DNA of 64,000 nucleotides from Pseudomonas azotoformans (GCF_900103345.1 NZ_LT629702.1:4402001-4466000); one strand, 5' to 3'; positions 38,212-47,006 are shown, counted from the first letter of the stretch. Notes: generated by a model from the letters alone, not told the origin. Translations and numbers: made by a program.

Positions 38212-38525
38212 GTTCAAGCAATAGCGTCACCGTGCAGATCCTCGACAAAGAATATTCGATCATCTGCCCCCAGGAAGAGCGCAACAACCTGGTGAGCGCC
38301 GCCCGCTACCTGGATGGCAAGATGCGTGAAATCCGCAGCAGCGGCAAAGTCATCGGCGCCGACCGCATCGCCGTGATGGCCGCCCTGAACATTACCCACG
38401 ATCTGCTGCATAAGCAGGAACGCCCTGACGTGCAGGCCAGCGGCTCGACGCGCGAGCAGGTGCGTGACTTGCTGGAGCGTGTCGATCTGGTGCTTTCCAG
38501 CGATCCGGAAGCACCCAAGGGCTGA
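38208..38525 (+). CDS. zapA: Cell division protein ZapA
   Basis: A 105-residue FtsZ-associated protein that cross-links FtsZ filaments at midcell. The N-terminal globular part shows VTVQILDKEYSIICPQEERN and LVSAARYLDGKMREIRSSG; the C-terminal helix follows RIAVMAALNITHDLL. It overlaps the upstream coiled-coil gene and is followed within about 30 bases by the 6S RNA gene, the order known from Pseudomonas and E. coli. Confidence 0.93.
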   Translation: MSSSNSVTVQILDKEYSIICPQEERNNLVSAARYLDGKMREIRSSGKVIGADRIAVMAALNITHDLLHKQERPDVQASGSTREQVRDLLERVDLVLSSDPEAPKG

Positions 38526-38556
38526 TTGCCGCGTCTGTTTAAGGTATACTCGCCCC

Positions 38557-38733
38557 ACTCCCTGGCGTGTTTGCCAGTCGGCGATGTCCCTGAGCCGATT
38601 CGCACTACCCTGGAAGTTGCACGTTGGGCTGGTGTGCATGTCCGCTAGACGGAAAGCCTTAAAGCCTACTGCATCTTCCACCTTGAACTTTCGGGTTCAA
38701 GGGCTAAGTCGACAGCGGCTCTGTCGGGGAGCC
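38557..38733 (+). ncRNA. ssrS: 6S RNA
   Basis: The region between zapA and ygfA holds a 6S RNA of about 177 bases. It begins CCTGGCGTGTTTGCCAGTCGG, has GATGTCCCTGAGCCGA near the 5' side, CATGTCCGC and GGAAAGCCTTAAAGC in the central bubble, and ends with TGAACTTTCGGGTTCAAGGG and GCTAAGTCGACAGCGGC, as I recall from Pseudomonas 6S RNA. A TATACT -10 box lies at 38545-38550. 6S RNA mimics an open promoter and holds sigma-70 RNA polymerase in stationary phase. Ends are estimated. Confidence 0.9.
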
Positions 38734-38747
38734 TGAATTCCCAAACT

Positions 38748-38777
38748 CAATGCCAGTCCTCGGACTGGCATTGTTTT
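38748..38777 (+). terminator. Terminator between 6S RNA and ygfA
   Basis: Eleven-base stem CAATGCCAGTC/GACTGGCATTG, four-base loop, then TTTT; 14 bases before the ygfA start codon. Confidence 0.85.
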
Positions 38778-38790
38778 ATGAGCCGAAACC

Positions 38791-39420
38791 ATGACCGAAC
38801 CTGCGCCGCTTTCCCGTCCGCAACTTCGACGCATGTTGCGCAAAGCCCGCCGCGCCCTCACACCGAGTGAGCAACGCAAAGCCGCCCACGGCCTGTATCG
38901 GCAACTGGCACAGCACCCGCTGTTTCGCCGGGCCAAACATATCTCGTTGTATCTACCGACGGACGGTGAAATCGATCCGCGCCTGCTGCTGCGTGCGGCG
39001 CAGCGCCGGGGCAAGGCCACCTACCTGCCAGTGCTCAGCGCCTGGCCACGTACCAAGATGGTGTTCCAACGGGTCAAGCCTGGTGAGAAGCTGCTGCCCA
39101 ATCGCTTTCGCATCCTGGAACCGCGGGTGAACATCAGCCGCCAACGCAAAGTCTGGGCGCTGGACCTGGTGCTGCTGCCGTTGGTGGGCTTTGATGATGC
39201 CGGCGGACGCCTGGGCATGGGCGGCGGGTTCTACGACCGCAGCCTGGCTTACCTGGCGCGCCGCCAGAGCTGGCGCAAGCCGACGCTGCTGGGCCTGGCC
39301 CATGAATGCCAGAAGGTCGATCGATTGGCGCAGGCGAGCTGGGATGTGCCGTTGGCGGGCACCGTTACCGATAAGCATTGGTATATTGCGAAGACGCCAC
39401 TGGAGACAGCGGCGCCTTGA
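38791..39420 (+). CDS. ygfA: 5-formyltetrahydrofolate cyclo-ligase
   Basis: A 209-residue ATP-dependent enzyme that returns 5-formyl-THF to the folate pool as 5,10-methenyl-THF. It starts with a helical, basic stretch (RPQLRRMLRKARRALT), and includes ISLYLPTDGEIDP, LDLVLLPLVGFDDAGGRLG and the nucleotide-binding GMGGGFYDRSLA. Linkage of ssrS and ygfA is conserved in gammaproteobacteria and both may be co-transcribed in part, though a terminator stands between them here. Confidence 0.93.
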   Translation: MTEPAPLSRPQLRRMLRKARRALTPSEQRKAAHGLYRQLAQHPLFRRAKHISLYLPTDGEIDPRLLLRAAQRRGKATYLPVLSAWPRTKMVFQRVKPGEKLLPNRFRILEPRVNISRQRKVWALDLVLLPLVGFDDAGGRLGMGGGFYDRSLAYLARRQSWRKPTLLGLAHECQKVDRLAQASWDVPLAGTVTDKHWYIAKTPLETAAP

Positions 39421-39427
39421 AGAAGGG

Positions 39428-39577
39428 TCAGCGCTTGAACGGTTGCGGCTGCTGCTGAGTCAGTTCAACGGGTGCATCGGTCTTGTTCGACCACAAGCTT
39501 TGGGCATACCCGGTGGTCACGACGCCCAGACCAAACAAAATCACCAAAATCCATAGTAAATCCGGTTTACGTTGCAT
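39428..39577 (-). CDS. Small single-pass membrane protein (49 aa)
   Basis: A short open frame with ATG at 39575-39577 and a strong GGGGGG ribosome site six bases upstream. The product is MQRKPDLLWILVILFGLGVV near the N-terminus (one membrane helix, about residues 7-22), then TTGYAQSLWSKTD and a Gln/Pro-rich tail ending QQQPQPFKR. The basic start predicts the N-terminus inside and a short periplasmic tail. It sits on the minus strand between ygfA and the EVE-protein gene, ending eight bases from ygfA. No function is known to me; other Pseudomonas may carry it. Confidence 0.72.
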   Translation of the reverse strand: MQRKPDLLWILVILFGLGVVTTGYAQSLWSNKTDAPVELTQQQPQPFKR

Positions 39578-39772
39578 CGATTGCCCCCCTTCAGGCACCT
39601 CGTACACGATGACAACAACGTTCCAAAGTAGTCCGTTGCAGCTGCGTCAAGCTTTAAAAGCCGGCATTCTGCGGTAACGTGAACCAACACGCAAACCTTG
39701 GCGCCAACCGACTGTCGGTTTGTCATCAAATTGCAGGACAACTTGCCCACCGCTTATTTCAGGAGCCCAACA

Positions 39773-40222
39773 ATGGCCTATTGGCTGATGAAATCCGAGC
39801 CCGACGAACTCTCCATCAAAGGCCTGGAAAAGCTTGGCGAAGCCCGCTGGGACGGGGTACGCAACTACCAGGCGCGTAACTTTCTGCGGGCCATGGCGGT
39901 GGGTGACGAGTTTTTCTTCTATCACTCCAGTTGCCCGGAGCCGGGCATTGCCGGCATCGGCAAAATCATCGAGGCGGCCTATCCGGATCCCACCGCGTTG
40001 GAGCCCGAAAGCCACTACTTCGACGCCAAGGCCACCCCGGAGAAAAATCCGTGGAGCGCGATCAACGTTGCCCATGTGCGCACCTTTCCCAAGGTGCTCG
40101 GCCTGGGCTACCTCAAACAGCAAACGGCCCTTGCCGAACTGCCCCTGGTACAAAAAGGCAGCCGGTTGTCGGTGATGGCCGTCACGCCCGAGCAATGGGC
40201 GGCCGTAATCCATTTGATTTGA
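39773..40222 (+). CDS. EVE-domain protein
   Basis: A 149-residue PUA-like EVE-domain protein: YWLMKSEPDELSIKGLEKLG at the N-terminus, WDGVRNYQARNFLRAMAVGDEFFFYHSS with the conserved Arg-Asn-Tyr-Gln-Ala, and VRTFPKVLGLGYLKQQTAL near the end. EVE domains are thought to bind modified bases in DNA or RNA. AGGAG lies eight bases before the ATG. The open frame extends upstream but without family likeness. Confidence 0.9.
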   Translation: MAYWLMKSEPDELSIKGLEKLGEARWDGVRNYQARNFLRAMAVGDEFFFYHSSCPEPGIAGIGKIIEAAYPDPTALEPESHYFDAKATPEKNPWSAINVAHVRTFPKVLGLGYLKQQTALAELPLVQKGSRLSVMAVTPEQWAAVIHLI

Positions 40223-40291
40223 CTGACCGGCATCAACGCCCCGCCGGGGCAAACCGCTCACACTAGGACGCTAACGCCGCAGGAAGCAGCC

Positions 40292-41257
40292 ATGTCGACG
40301 AACCACCACACCTCCCGCCTCTTCGCCGTTGCCCTCATCGCCCTGTTGCTGGGTGCTGGCGGCTTCGGTTATTGGCGCTCCACCCAGGACCGCCTGCCCG
40401 AAGGCCTGAGCATGGGTAATGGGCGCCTGGAATCCACCGAAGTACAGATCGCCGCCAAAATCCCCGGGCGCCTGGCCGAAGTGCGCGTGGACGAAGGTGA
40501 CAAGGTGCTCAAGGGCCAACTGCTTGCACGCATGGACACCCGTACCCTCGAAGCCCAACGCGCCCAGGCCGAAGCCGAAGTGCTGCGCGCCAAGGAAAAC
40601 TTCGCCGCCGCCGAGGCCAACGTGCAACTGCGCCAGAGCGAGCAACTGCTGGCCAACCAGGAACTCAAGCGCACCCAGGAGCTGTACAAGCGCGGCTTCG
40701 CCAGCAGCCAACTGATCGACCAGCAACAAGCCCGGCAGAACACCGGCAACGCCGCCGTGGTTGCCGCCCAGGCCCAGGTCAATTCGGTAAAGGCCGCCAT
40801 TGGCGCCGCCGAGGCCCAGGTCGCCCAGCTCACCAGCGAGATCGACGACAGCAGCCTGCGCGCGCCCATCGACGGCGTTATCCAACTGCGCCTGGCCGAA
40901 CCCGGCGAAGTACTGGGGGCGGGCGGACGCGTGCTGCTGTTGATCGATCCCAACGATCAATACATGAACCTCTACCTGCCCGCCTCCGTGACCGGCCGTC
41001 TTACCGTCGGCAGCGACGCACGCATCCTGCTCGACGCCCTGCCCGACCAGCCGCTGCCGGCCAAGATCAGCTTTGTCGCGGCCAAATCCCAGTTCACCCC
41101 CAAGGAAGTGGAAACCCGCGACGAACGCCAGAAACTGGTATTTCGCGTCAAACTGCGCTTGACCCAACCCAGCGCCCTGCCCCAGGCCAAACCGGGCATG
41201 CCCGGCGCCGGCTACGTACGCACGGCTGACATCGACTGGCCGGCCAACCTGCAATGA
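40292..41257 (+). CDS. yhiI: HlyD-family periplasmic adaptor (YhiI-like)
   Basis: A 321-residue membrane-fusion protein. One N-terminal membrane helix (about 10-27) anchors it; then GRLESTEVQIAAKIPGRLAE begins the lipoyl domain, a coiled-coil hairpin spans about 85-185 (EAEVLRAKENFAAAEANVQL), and LRAPIDGVIQLRLAEPGEVL closes the lipoyl half. Its stop overlaps the rbbA start (ATGA). It is the first gene of a three-gene unit, the yhiI-rbbA-yhhJ order of E. coli. Confidence 0.88.
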   Translation: MSTNHHTSRLFAVALIALLLGAGGFGYWRSTQDRLPEGLSMGNGRLESTEVQIAAKIPGRLAEVRVDEGDKVLKGQLLARMDTRTLEAQRAQAEAEVLRAKENFAAAEANVQLRQSEQLLANQELKRTQELYKRGFASSQLIDQQQARQNTGNAAVVAAQAQVNSVKAAIGAAEAQVAQLTSEIDDSSLRAPIDGVIQLRLAEPGEVLGAGGRVLLLIDPNDQYMNLYLPASVTGRLTVGSDARILLDALPDQPLPAKISFVAAKSQFTPKEVETRDERQKLVFRVKLRLTQPSALPQAKPGMPGAGYVRTADIDWPANLQ

Positions 41258-43971
41258 CCGCCCTGGCGCTCCAGGCCACGGGGATCAACCACCGCTACGG
41301 CAAGCAGCAGGCACTGGTCGACATCGCCTTCAGCCTACCGGCCGGAACCCGCTGCGGGTTGATCGGCCCGGATGGCGCGGGCAAGTCGAGCCTGCTGGGT
41401 TTGATTGCCGGGGTTAAAAAGCTGCAGGACGGCCAGTTGCAGGTGCTCGGCGGAGCCATTGATGATCGCCGTCACCGCAACAGCCTGTACCCGCGCATTG
41501 CCTTTATGCCCCAGGGCCTGGGCGGCAACCTGTACCCCGAGCTGTCCATCAGCGAAAACATCCGTTTCTTTGCCACGCTGTTCGGCCTGTCCAAAGCCGA
41601 TTGCGACCAGCGCATGCACAACCTGCTGCTGGCCACCGATCTCGCGCGCTTTGCCGAGCGCCCGGCGGGCAAGCTCTCTGGCGGCATGAAACAGAAGCTT
41701 GGTCTGTGCTGCGCGCTGATCCACGACCCGGACCTGTTGATCCTCGACGAACCCACCACCGGCGTGGACCCACTGTCACGTCGACGCTTCTGGGAACTGG
41801 TCGACAGCGTACGCAGCGAACGCCCACAACTGACGCTGCTGGTGGCCACGGCCTACATGGAAGAGGCCGAGCAGTTCGAACACTGCCTGATGCTCGATCG
41901 CGGCAAGCTGATCGCCCATGGCCTGAGCAGCGCATTGGCCGCCGCGACTCCCAGCGGCAAATTGGACGAAGCCTTCACCCACTTCCAGGGTGACAGCGCC
42001 CACGACAACCAGCCGCTGGTGATCCCGCCGAGGGAGAGCGACAACACCGATGTCGCCATCGAGGCCCATGACCTGACCCTGCGCTTCGGCGATTTCACCG
42101 CGGTGAACAAGGTCAGCTTCGCCATTGGTCGCGGCGAGATCTTCGGCTTCCTCGGCTCCAACGGCTGCGGCAAGACCACCACCATGAAAGTCCTCACCGG
42201 GCTGATGCCGGCCACCGAGGGCAGCGCGACGCTGCTGGGCAACCCGGTGAACGCCAAGGACCTGGCCACCCGCAAGCGCGTGGGTTTCATGTCGCAAAGC
42301 TTTTCGCTGTACGGCGAACTCAGCGTGCGCCAGAACCTGGTGCTGCATGCGCAACTGTTCGACCTGCCCAAGGTGGACAGCGGCCCACGCATCGATGAGC
42401 TGATCCAGCGTTTCGACCTGGGTGACGTCGCCGAGCAACCGTCCGGCGAGCTGCCCCTGGGCCTGCGCCAGCGTTTGTCATTGGCGGTGGCGGTGCTGCA
42501 TCGCCCGGAAGTGCTGATTCTCGACGAGCCCACCTCGGGCGTCGACCCGGCCGCGCGGGATGACTTCTGGCGATTGCTGATCGAGCTGTCCCGCGAGCAA
42601 GGCGTGACCATCTTCCTGTCCACCCACTTCATGAACGAAGCCCAGCGCTGCGACCGCATCTCCCTGATGCACGCGGGCAGGGTGCTGGCCTGCGATACGC
42701 CGGATGCGCTGCAACAGCAATTCCACGGCGATACGCTGGAAGCCGCGTTCGTCACGTGCCTGGAACAAGCCCAGGGCGAGGCCGAGCCCACCGCGACCGC
42801 CAAGACCGTCAGCGAATCCAGCACAGCGTCGGTGAGCAAGCGCGGTTTCAGCCTGGCCCGGCTGGTGGCCGTGGCCAGCCGCGAAGGCAAGGAACTGCTG
42901 CGCGACAAAGTGCGCATGGCCTTCGCCCTGCTGGGGGCGATGTTCATGATGGTGATCTTCGGCTACGGCATTTCCCTGGATGTGGAAAACCTCGCCTTCG
43001 CCGTCTACGACCAGGACCAGACACCACAAAGCCGTGCCTACCTGGAGGCGTTTCGCAGTTCGCGCTATTTCGCCGAGCAGGCGCCGATCCAGGAGCCGGC
43101 TGAACTGCACCGGCGCCTGCAACGTTCGGAAATCAAACTGGCCCTGGAGATTCCGTCCGGCTTTGGCCGCGACCTCTACGCCGGCCGCCAGCCCACGGTG
43201 GCCGCGTGGCTGGACGGCGGCATGCCGTTTCGCGCGGAAACCAGCCGTAACTATGTCGAGGCCGTGCATCAGGAGAACCTGCAGCAACTGGCCGAACTGA
43301 GCAGCCTGCCTCGCAACACCCCGGCCGCCGCCAAGCTGGAAACGCGCTTTCGCTATAACCAGGACGTGGTCAGCGTGAATGCCATCGGCCCCGGCGTGAT
43401 GGCGCTGATCCTGGCGTTTATCCCGGCAATGCTCACCGCCCTCGGCATCGTGCGCGAGAAAGAGCTGGGCTCGATCACCAACTTTTATGCCACACCGCTG
43501 ACGCGCCTGGAGTTCCTGCTCGGCAAACAGGCGCCGTACCTGGCCGTGAGCCTGGTCAACCTGGCGGTATTGGTGGCGATGAACCGTTGGCTGTTCGGTG
43601 TGCCGTTCAAGGGCAGCGCCCTGACGCTGGCATTTGGCGGCCTGCTCTACGTGCTGGCGACCACCAGTATGGGCCTGCTGATTTCGGCGTTCACCCGCAC
43701 GCAGATCGCGGCCATCCTCGGCACCATGATCATCACCAGCCTGCCGACCATCCAGTTCTCCGGACTGATCGTGCCGCGCTCGTCCCTGGAAGGCGCGGCG
43801 GCCCTGATGGGCATGCTGTTTCCGGCCGGCCACTTCCTGGACATTGCCGTAGGCACCTTCACCAAGGCCCTGGACCTGCGCCAGTTATGGCCCCAGTGCC
43901 TGGCGCTGTTCGGGTTCTTCGTCGGGTTTACCGGGCTGAGCCTGGTCATGCTCAAGAAGCAGGAGGCCTGA
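41254..43971 (+). CDS. rbbA: ABC transporter with two ATPase domains fused to a permease (RbbA type)
   Basis: A 905-residue protein of the layout ATPase-ATPase-membrane domain, as in E. coli RbbA. First ATPase: Walker A GPDGAGKSSLLG (about 33), signature LSGGMKQKLGLC, Walker B LLILDEPTTGVDP. Second: Walker A GSNGCGKTTTMK (about 302), signature region LPLGLRQRLSLAVAV, Walker B VLILDEPTSGVDP. The C-terminal 370 residues hold an ABC-2 permease with six membrane helices (ALLGAMFMMVIFGYGISL; later the GPGVMALILAFIPAMLTALG region). E. coli RbbA has been reported to bind ribosomes; with YhiI and YhhJ it more likely forms an exporter. Translationally coupled on both sides. Confidence 0.88.
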   Translation: MTALALQATGINHRYGKQQALVDIAFSLPAGTRCGLIGPDGAGKSSLLGLIAGVKKLQDGQLQVLGGAIDDRRHRNSLYPRIAFMPQGLGGNLYPELSISENIRFFATLFGLSKADCDQRMHNLLLATDLARFAERPAGKLSGGMKQKLGLCCALIHDPDLLILDEPTTGVDPLSRRRFWELVDSVRSERPQLTLLVATAYMEEAEQFEHCLMLDRGKLIAHGLSSALAAATPSGKLDEAFTHFQGDSAHDNQPLVIPPRESDNTDVAIEAHDLTLRFGDFTAVNKVSFAIGRGEIFGFLGSNGCGKTTTMKVLTGLMPATEGSATLLGNPVNAKDLATRKRVGFMSQSFSLYGELSVRQNLVLHAQLFDLPKVDSGPRIDELIQRFDLGDVAEQPSGELPLGLRQRLSLAVAVLHRPEVLILDEPTSGVDPAARDDFWRLLIELSREQGVTIFLSTHFMNEAQRCDRISLMHAGRVLACDTPDALQQQFHGDTLEAAFVTCLEQAQGEAEPTATAKTVSESSTASVSKRGFSLARLVAVASREGKELLRDKVRMAFALLGAMFMMVIFGYGISLDVENLAFAVYDQDQTPQSRAYLEAFRSSRYFAEQAPIQEPAELHRRLQRSEIKLALEIPSGFGRDLYAGRQPTVAAWLDGGMPFRAETSRNYVEAVHQENLQQLAELSSLPRNTPAAAKLETRFRYNQDVVSVNAIGPGVMALILAFIPAMLTALGIVREKELGSITNFYATPLTRLEFLLGKQAPYLAVSLVNLAVLVAMNRWLFGVPFKGSALTLAFGGLLYVLATTSMGLLISAFTRTQIAAILGTMIITSLPTIQFSGLIVPRSSLEGAAALMGMLFPAGHFLDIAVGTFTKALDLRQLWPQCLALFGFFVGFTGLSLVMLKKQEA

Positions 43972-45089
43972 TGCATAAGTTCGCGCACATTCTGCGGCTG
44001 GGGATCAAGGAACTGACCAGCCTGCGCCACGACAGCGTGTTGCTGCTGTTTCTGTTCTACGCCTTCACCGTGGCAATCTACATGCCCGCCGCCGGTTCGG
44101 TGATCGGGGTGCACAACGCCAGCGTGGCATTTGTCGATGAAGATCACAGCGCCCTCTCGCGGCAGATGGCCGAGGCGCTGCAACCGCCCGAGTTCCAGGC
44201 ACCCGCGCCGTTGGCCTATGACCAATTGGACAGGGTCATGGACAGCGGCAAGTACACCTTCGTAATCAATGTGCCGGCGAATTTCCAGGCCGACCTGTTG
44301 GCGGGGCGCCAGCCGGGGGTGCAGGTGAATGTGGATGCCACGGCAATGAGCCAGGCGTTCATGGGCGCGGGCTACATCGGGCGGATTTTCCAGCGCGAAC
44401 TGCTCACCTACAGCGGACAAGCCGATGCCGCCAGCCGGGCACCCGCGCAGCTCACTACCCGGGCGCTGTTCAATACCAACCTGGAAGGCGGCTGGTTCCT
44501 GGCGGTGATCCAGATCGTCAACAACATCACCATCCTCGCCATTATCCTGACCGGCACCGCCCTGCTGCGTGAGCGTGAACACGGCACCCTCGACCATTTG
44601 CTGGTGCTGCCGCTGACGGCACTGGAAATCATGCTGGCGAAAATCTGGAGCAACATGCTGGTGGTGGTGCTGTGCACCTGGCTGTCGGTGGAGGTGGTGG
44701 TCAAAGGCTTGCTCGGTGTACCACTGGCCGGGTCGCTAGGGTTGTTCCTGTTCGTGACAGCGCTTTACCTGTTTGCCAGCACGGCGCTGGGGATTTTCCT
44801 CGCGACGCTTGCGCGCTCGACACCGCAATTCGGCCTGCTGGCGATTCCGGTGATTATCCCGATGCTGCTGCTTTCGGGTGGCAGTACGCCGCTGGACAGC
44901 ATGCCCGAGTGGTTGCAGTGGGTGATGCAGGGGTCGCCGTCGACGCACTTTGTGAGTTTGAGTGCGGCGATTCTGTTTCGCGATGCAGGGGTGAGCGTGG
45001 TGTGGCCGGACTTGCTGGCGCTGGCGGGGATTGGGTTGGTGTTTTTTGTGGTGGCGTTGGCGCGGTTCAGGAAAAGCCTCGCCTCATAA
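43971..45089 (+). CDS. yhhJ: ABC-2 type transporter permease (YhhJ-like)
   Basis: A 372-residue permease. Helix 1 (VLLLFLFYAFTVAIYMPAAG) is followed by a large periplasmic domain (about 50-175) and five further helices from NNITILAIILTGTALLRERE on, then LDHLLVLPLTALEIMLAKIW as the conserved cytoplasmic turn. Its ATG shares a base with the rbbA stop (TGATG). It completes the yhiI-rbbA-yhhJ unit; the exported substrate is unknown. Confidence 0.88.
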   Translation: MHKFAHILRLGIKELTSLRHDSVLLLFLFYAFTVAIYMPAAGSVIGVHNASVAFVDEDHSALSRQMAEALQPPEFQAPAPLAYDQLDRVMDSGKYTFVINVPANFQADLLAGRQPGVQVNVDATAMSQAFMGAGYIGRIFQRELLTYSGQADAASRAPAQLTTRALFNTNLEGGWFLAVIQIVNNITILAIILTGTALLREREHGTLDHLLVLPLTALEIMLAKIWSNMLVVVLCTWLSVEVVVKGLLGVPLAGSLGLFLFVTALYLFASTALGIFLATLARSTPQFGLLAIPVIIPMLLLSGGSTPLDSMPEWLQWVMQGSPSTHFVSLSAAILFRDAGVSVVWPDLLALAGIGLVFFVVALARFRKSLAS

Positions 45090-45106
45090 GCCTGGATCCG
45101 GCTTGT

Positions 45107-45240
45107 TGTGGTGAGCGGGCTTGCCCCGCGCTGGGCTGCGCAGCAGCCCCATCAGACTCACCACATTTCTTCAGGCACACCGAGGTGTATGGTTTTGGGG
45201 CGACTTCGTCGCCCAGCGCGGGGCAAGCCCGCTCACCACA
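45107..45240. repeat. REPIN, TGTGGTGAGCGGGCTTGCCCCGC class
   Basis: Arms 45107-45150 and 45197-45240, each over 40 bases and nearly complementary, in the convergent gap after yhhJ. Confidence 0.9.
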
Positions 45241-45268
45241 GAAGCCAGGCCCATAGTACTAAGGAGGC

Positions 45269-45676
45269 TTACTGGATGATCAGGTTGTTGAACAACAGGT
45301 CTTCCACCACCGGCTTGCCGGTTTCGTCATTCATCACTTGCTGGGTCTGCTTCAACGCTTCCTGGCGCAGTTTTTCCTTGCCCTCGACGGTGCTCATCGC
45401 CTCGTTGGTCTGCTGGGTGAACAGCGCCACCAACTGGTTACGAATCAGCGCATCGTTGGCTTTGACAGCGGCGGCCGCTTCGGTGCCGGTCACGCGCAGG
45501 GCAATGTCGGCCTTGAACACCTTGAGTTTCGCCGTGCCATCCAGGCCGTAGTTGCCCACGAACGGCGGGCTCAGGCTGATATAGCTGACCTTCGGCGCCT
45601 CGCCTTCTTTGGCTTCTTCGGCCTGGGCCGCCATCGGCAAGGTCAGGGCCAGCATCAATAGGATCCACGCTTTCAC
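45269..45676 (-). CDS. Exported FliL-like protein, GTG start
   Basis: A 135-residue protein similar to the periplasmic part of FliL: VSYISLSPPFVGNYGLDGTA, LKVFKADIALRVTGTEAAAA, NDALIRNQLVALFTQQTNEA and a helix ending EDLLFNNLIIQ. True FliL has an N-terminal membrane anchor; here residues 1-19 look like a cleavable signal peptide (ending AQA). No flagellar gene is near, so a motor role is not implied. The start is GTG, with GAGG eight bases upstream. It faces the divergent quinone oxidoreductase gene. Confidence 0.82.
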   Translation of the reverse strand: MKAWILLMLALTLPMAAQAEEAKEGEAPKVSYISLSPPFVGNYGLDGTAKLKVFKADIALRVTGTEAAAAVKANDALIRNQLVALFTQQTNEAMSTVEGKEKLRQEALKQTQQVMNDETGKPVVEDLLFNNLIIQ

Positions 45677-45826
45677 AGTTCATTCCTCACATTCGGTTGC
45701 CGGGTAGCATAACGCTAGCAAGGCAGAGCACAAGCTTATGGCGGCTTATCAGGCCTGGGCATGCTCGTTGACCCACGGGCGTACCCTCCTACACTTATCG
45801 GCCACGACGCCAAAAGGAATAGTCCG

Positions 45827-46804
45827 ATGAAAGCTGTGCTGTGCAAAGCCTTCGGCCCTGCCGAAACCCTGGTGCTGGAAGATGTCGCAAGCCCTGCGAT
45901 CAAGAAGAACGAAATCCTGCTGGACGTGCACGCGGCCGGGGTCAACTTCCCGGATACGCTGATCATCGAGGGCAAGTACCAGTTCAAGCCGCCCTTCCCG
46001 TTCTCGCCGGGTGGCGAAGCGGCAGGCGTGGTCAGTGAAGTGGGCGAAAAAGTCGACCACCTGAAAGTCGGTGACCGGGTCATGGCGCTGACCGGCTGGG
46101 GCAGCTTTGCCGAACAGGTCGCGGTGCCGGGCTATAACGTACTGCCGATCCCGCCGAGCATGGACTTCAACACCGCTGCGGCTTTCAGCATGACCTACGG
46201 CACGTCGATGCACGCGCTCAAGCAACGGGCCAACCTGCAACCCGGCGAAACCCTGCTGGTACTCGGCGCATCCGGTGGCGTGGGCCTGGCCGCCGTGGAG
46301 ATCGGCAAGGCCATGGGCGCCCGTGTGATCGCCGCCGCCAGCAGCGCCGACAAACTCGCGGTGGCCAAGGCCGCCGGCGCCGATGAGTTGATCAACTACA
46401 GCGAAACCAGCCTGAAAGACGAGATCAAGCGCCTCACCGACGGCAATGGTGCCGATGTGATCTACGACCCGGTGGGCGGCGACCTATTTGACCAGGCCAT
46501 CCGCGCTATCGCCTGGAACGGCCGCTTGTTGGTGGTGGGGTTTGCCAGCGGGCGCATTCCCGAGCTGCCGGTGAACCTGGCGCTGCTCAAGGGCGCGGCG
46601 GTGGTTGGGGTGTTCTGGGGTTCATTCGCTCAGCGCCAGCCGCAGGATAATGCGGCGAACTTCCAGCAGTTGTTCACTTGGTATGGGGAGGGCAAGCTCA
46701 AGCCGCTGGTGTCGCAGGTGTATCCGCTGGAACAGGCCGCCCAGGCGATCAATGACCTGGGGCAGCGCAAGGCGGTTGGAAAGGTCGTCGTCCAAACCCG
46801 CTAA
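45827..46804 (+). CDS. NADPH:quinone oxidoreductase family protein (zinc-free MDR)
   Basis: A 325-residue medium-chain reductase of the quinone oxidoreductase group. MKAVLCKAFGPAETLVLEDV starts the catalytic domain; AAGVNFPDTLIIEGKYQFKP and FPFSPGGEAAGVVSEVGEKV follow, and LLVLGASGGVGLAAVEIGKA (about 143) is the NADPH-binding Rossmann loop. The zinc-binding cysteines of alcohol dehydrogenases are missing. The ATG at 45827 follows AAAGGA by nine bases. Substrate unknown. Confidence 0.9.
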   Translation: MKAVLCKAFGPAETLVLEDVASPAIKKNEILLDVHAAGVNFPDTLIIEGKYQFKPPFPFSPGGEAAGVVSEVGEKVDHLKVGDRVMALTGWGSFAEQVAVPGYNVLPIPPSMDFNTAAAFSMTYGTSMHALKQRANLQPGETLLVLGASGGVGLAAVEIGKAMGARVIAAASSADKLAVAKAAGADELINYSETSLKDEIKRLTDGNGADVIYDPVGGDLFDQAIRAIAWNGRLLVVGFASGRIPELPVNLALLKGAAVVGVFWGSFAQRQPQDNAANFQQLFTWYGEGKLKPLVSQVYPLEQAAQAINDLGQRKAVGKVVVQTR

Positions 46805-46823
46805 AAATTTGAAATACCGTCAA

Positions 46824-46910
46824 TGTGGGAGGGGGCTTGCCCCCGATAGCGGTGTGTCAGTCACAGCTATACAGACTGATAAACAGCTATCGGGGGCAAG
46901 CCCCCTCCCA
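46824..46910. repeat. REPIN, GTGGGAGGGGGCTTGCCCCCGA class
   Basis: Inverted arms (46824-46850, 46886-46910) right after the oxidoreductase gene and before the glpT promoter region. Confidence 0.9.
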
Positions 46911-46986
46911 CTTTTCGATCTGCGGTGTTCGTAAGGGAACATTCATTAGCGTTCATTTCTGGTTGTTTGTAGATAAGAGGCGATGC

Positions 46987-47006
46987 TATTTTCGGTAACG
47001 AAACTG
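46987..47006. promoter_or_regulatory. Likely GlpR operator upstream of glpT
   Basis: TATTTTCGGTAACGAAACTG contains the TTCG-N4-CGAA palindrome of the GlpR consensus and starts 65 bases upstream of the glpT ATG. The left half fits well, the right outer bases poorly. In Pseudomonas GlpR represses glycerol-3-phosphate genes, so the location fits. Confidence 0.6.

Noticed and set aside
45269..45676. Flagellar locus suggested by FliL similarity
   Set aside because: No other flagellar gene is present and the protein seems to be a soluble exported form.
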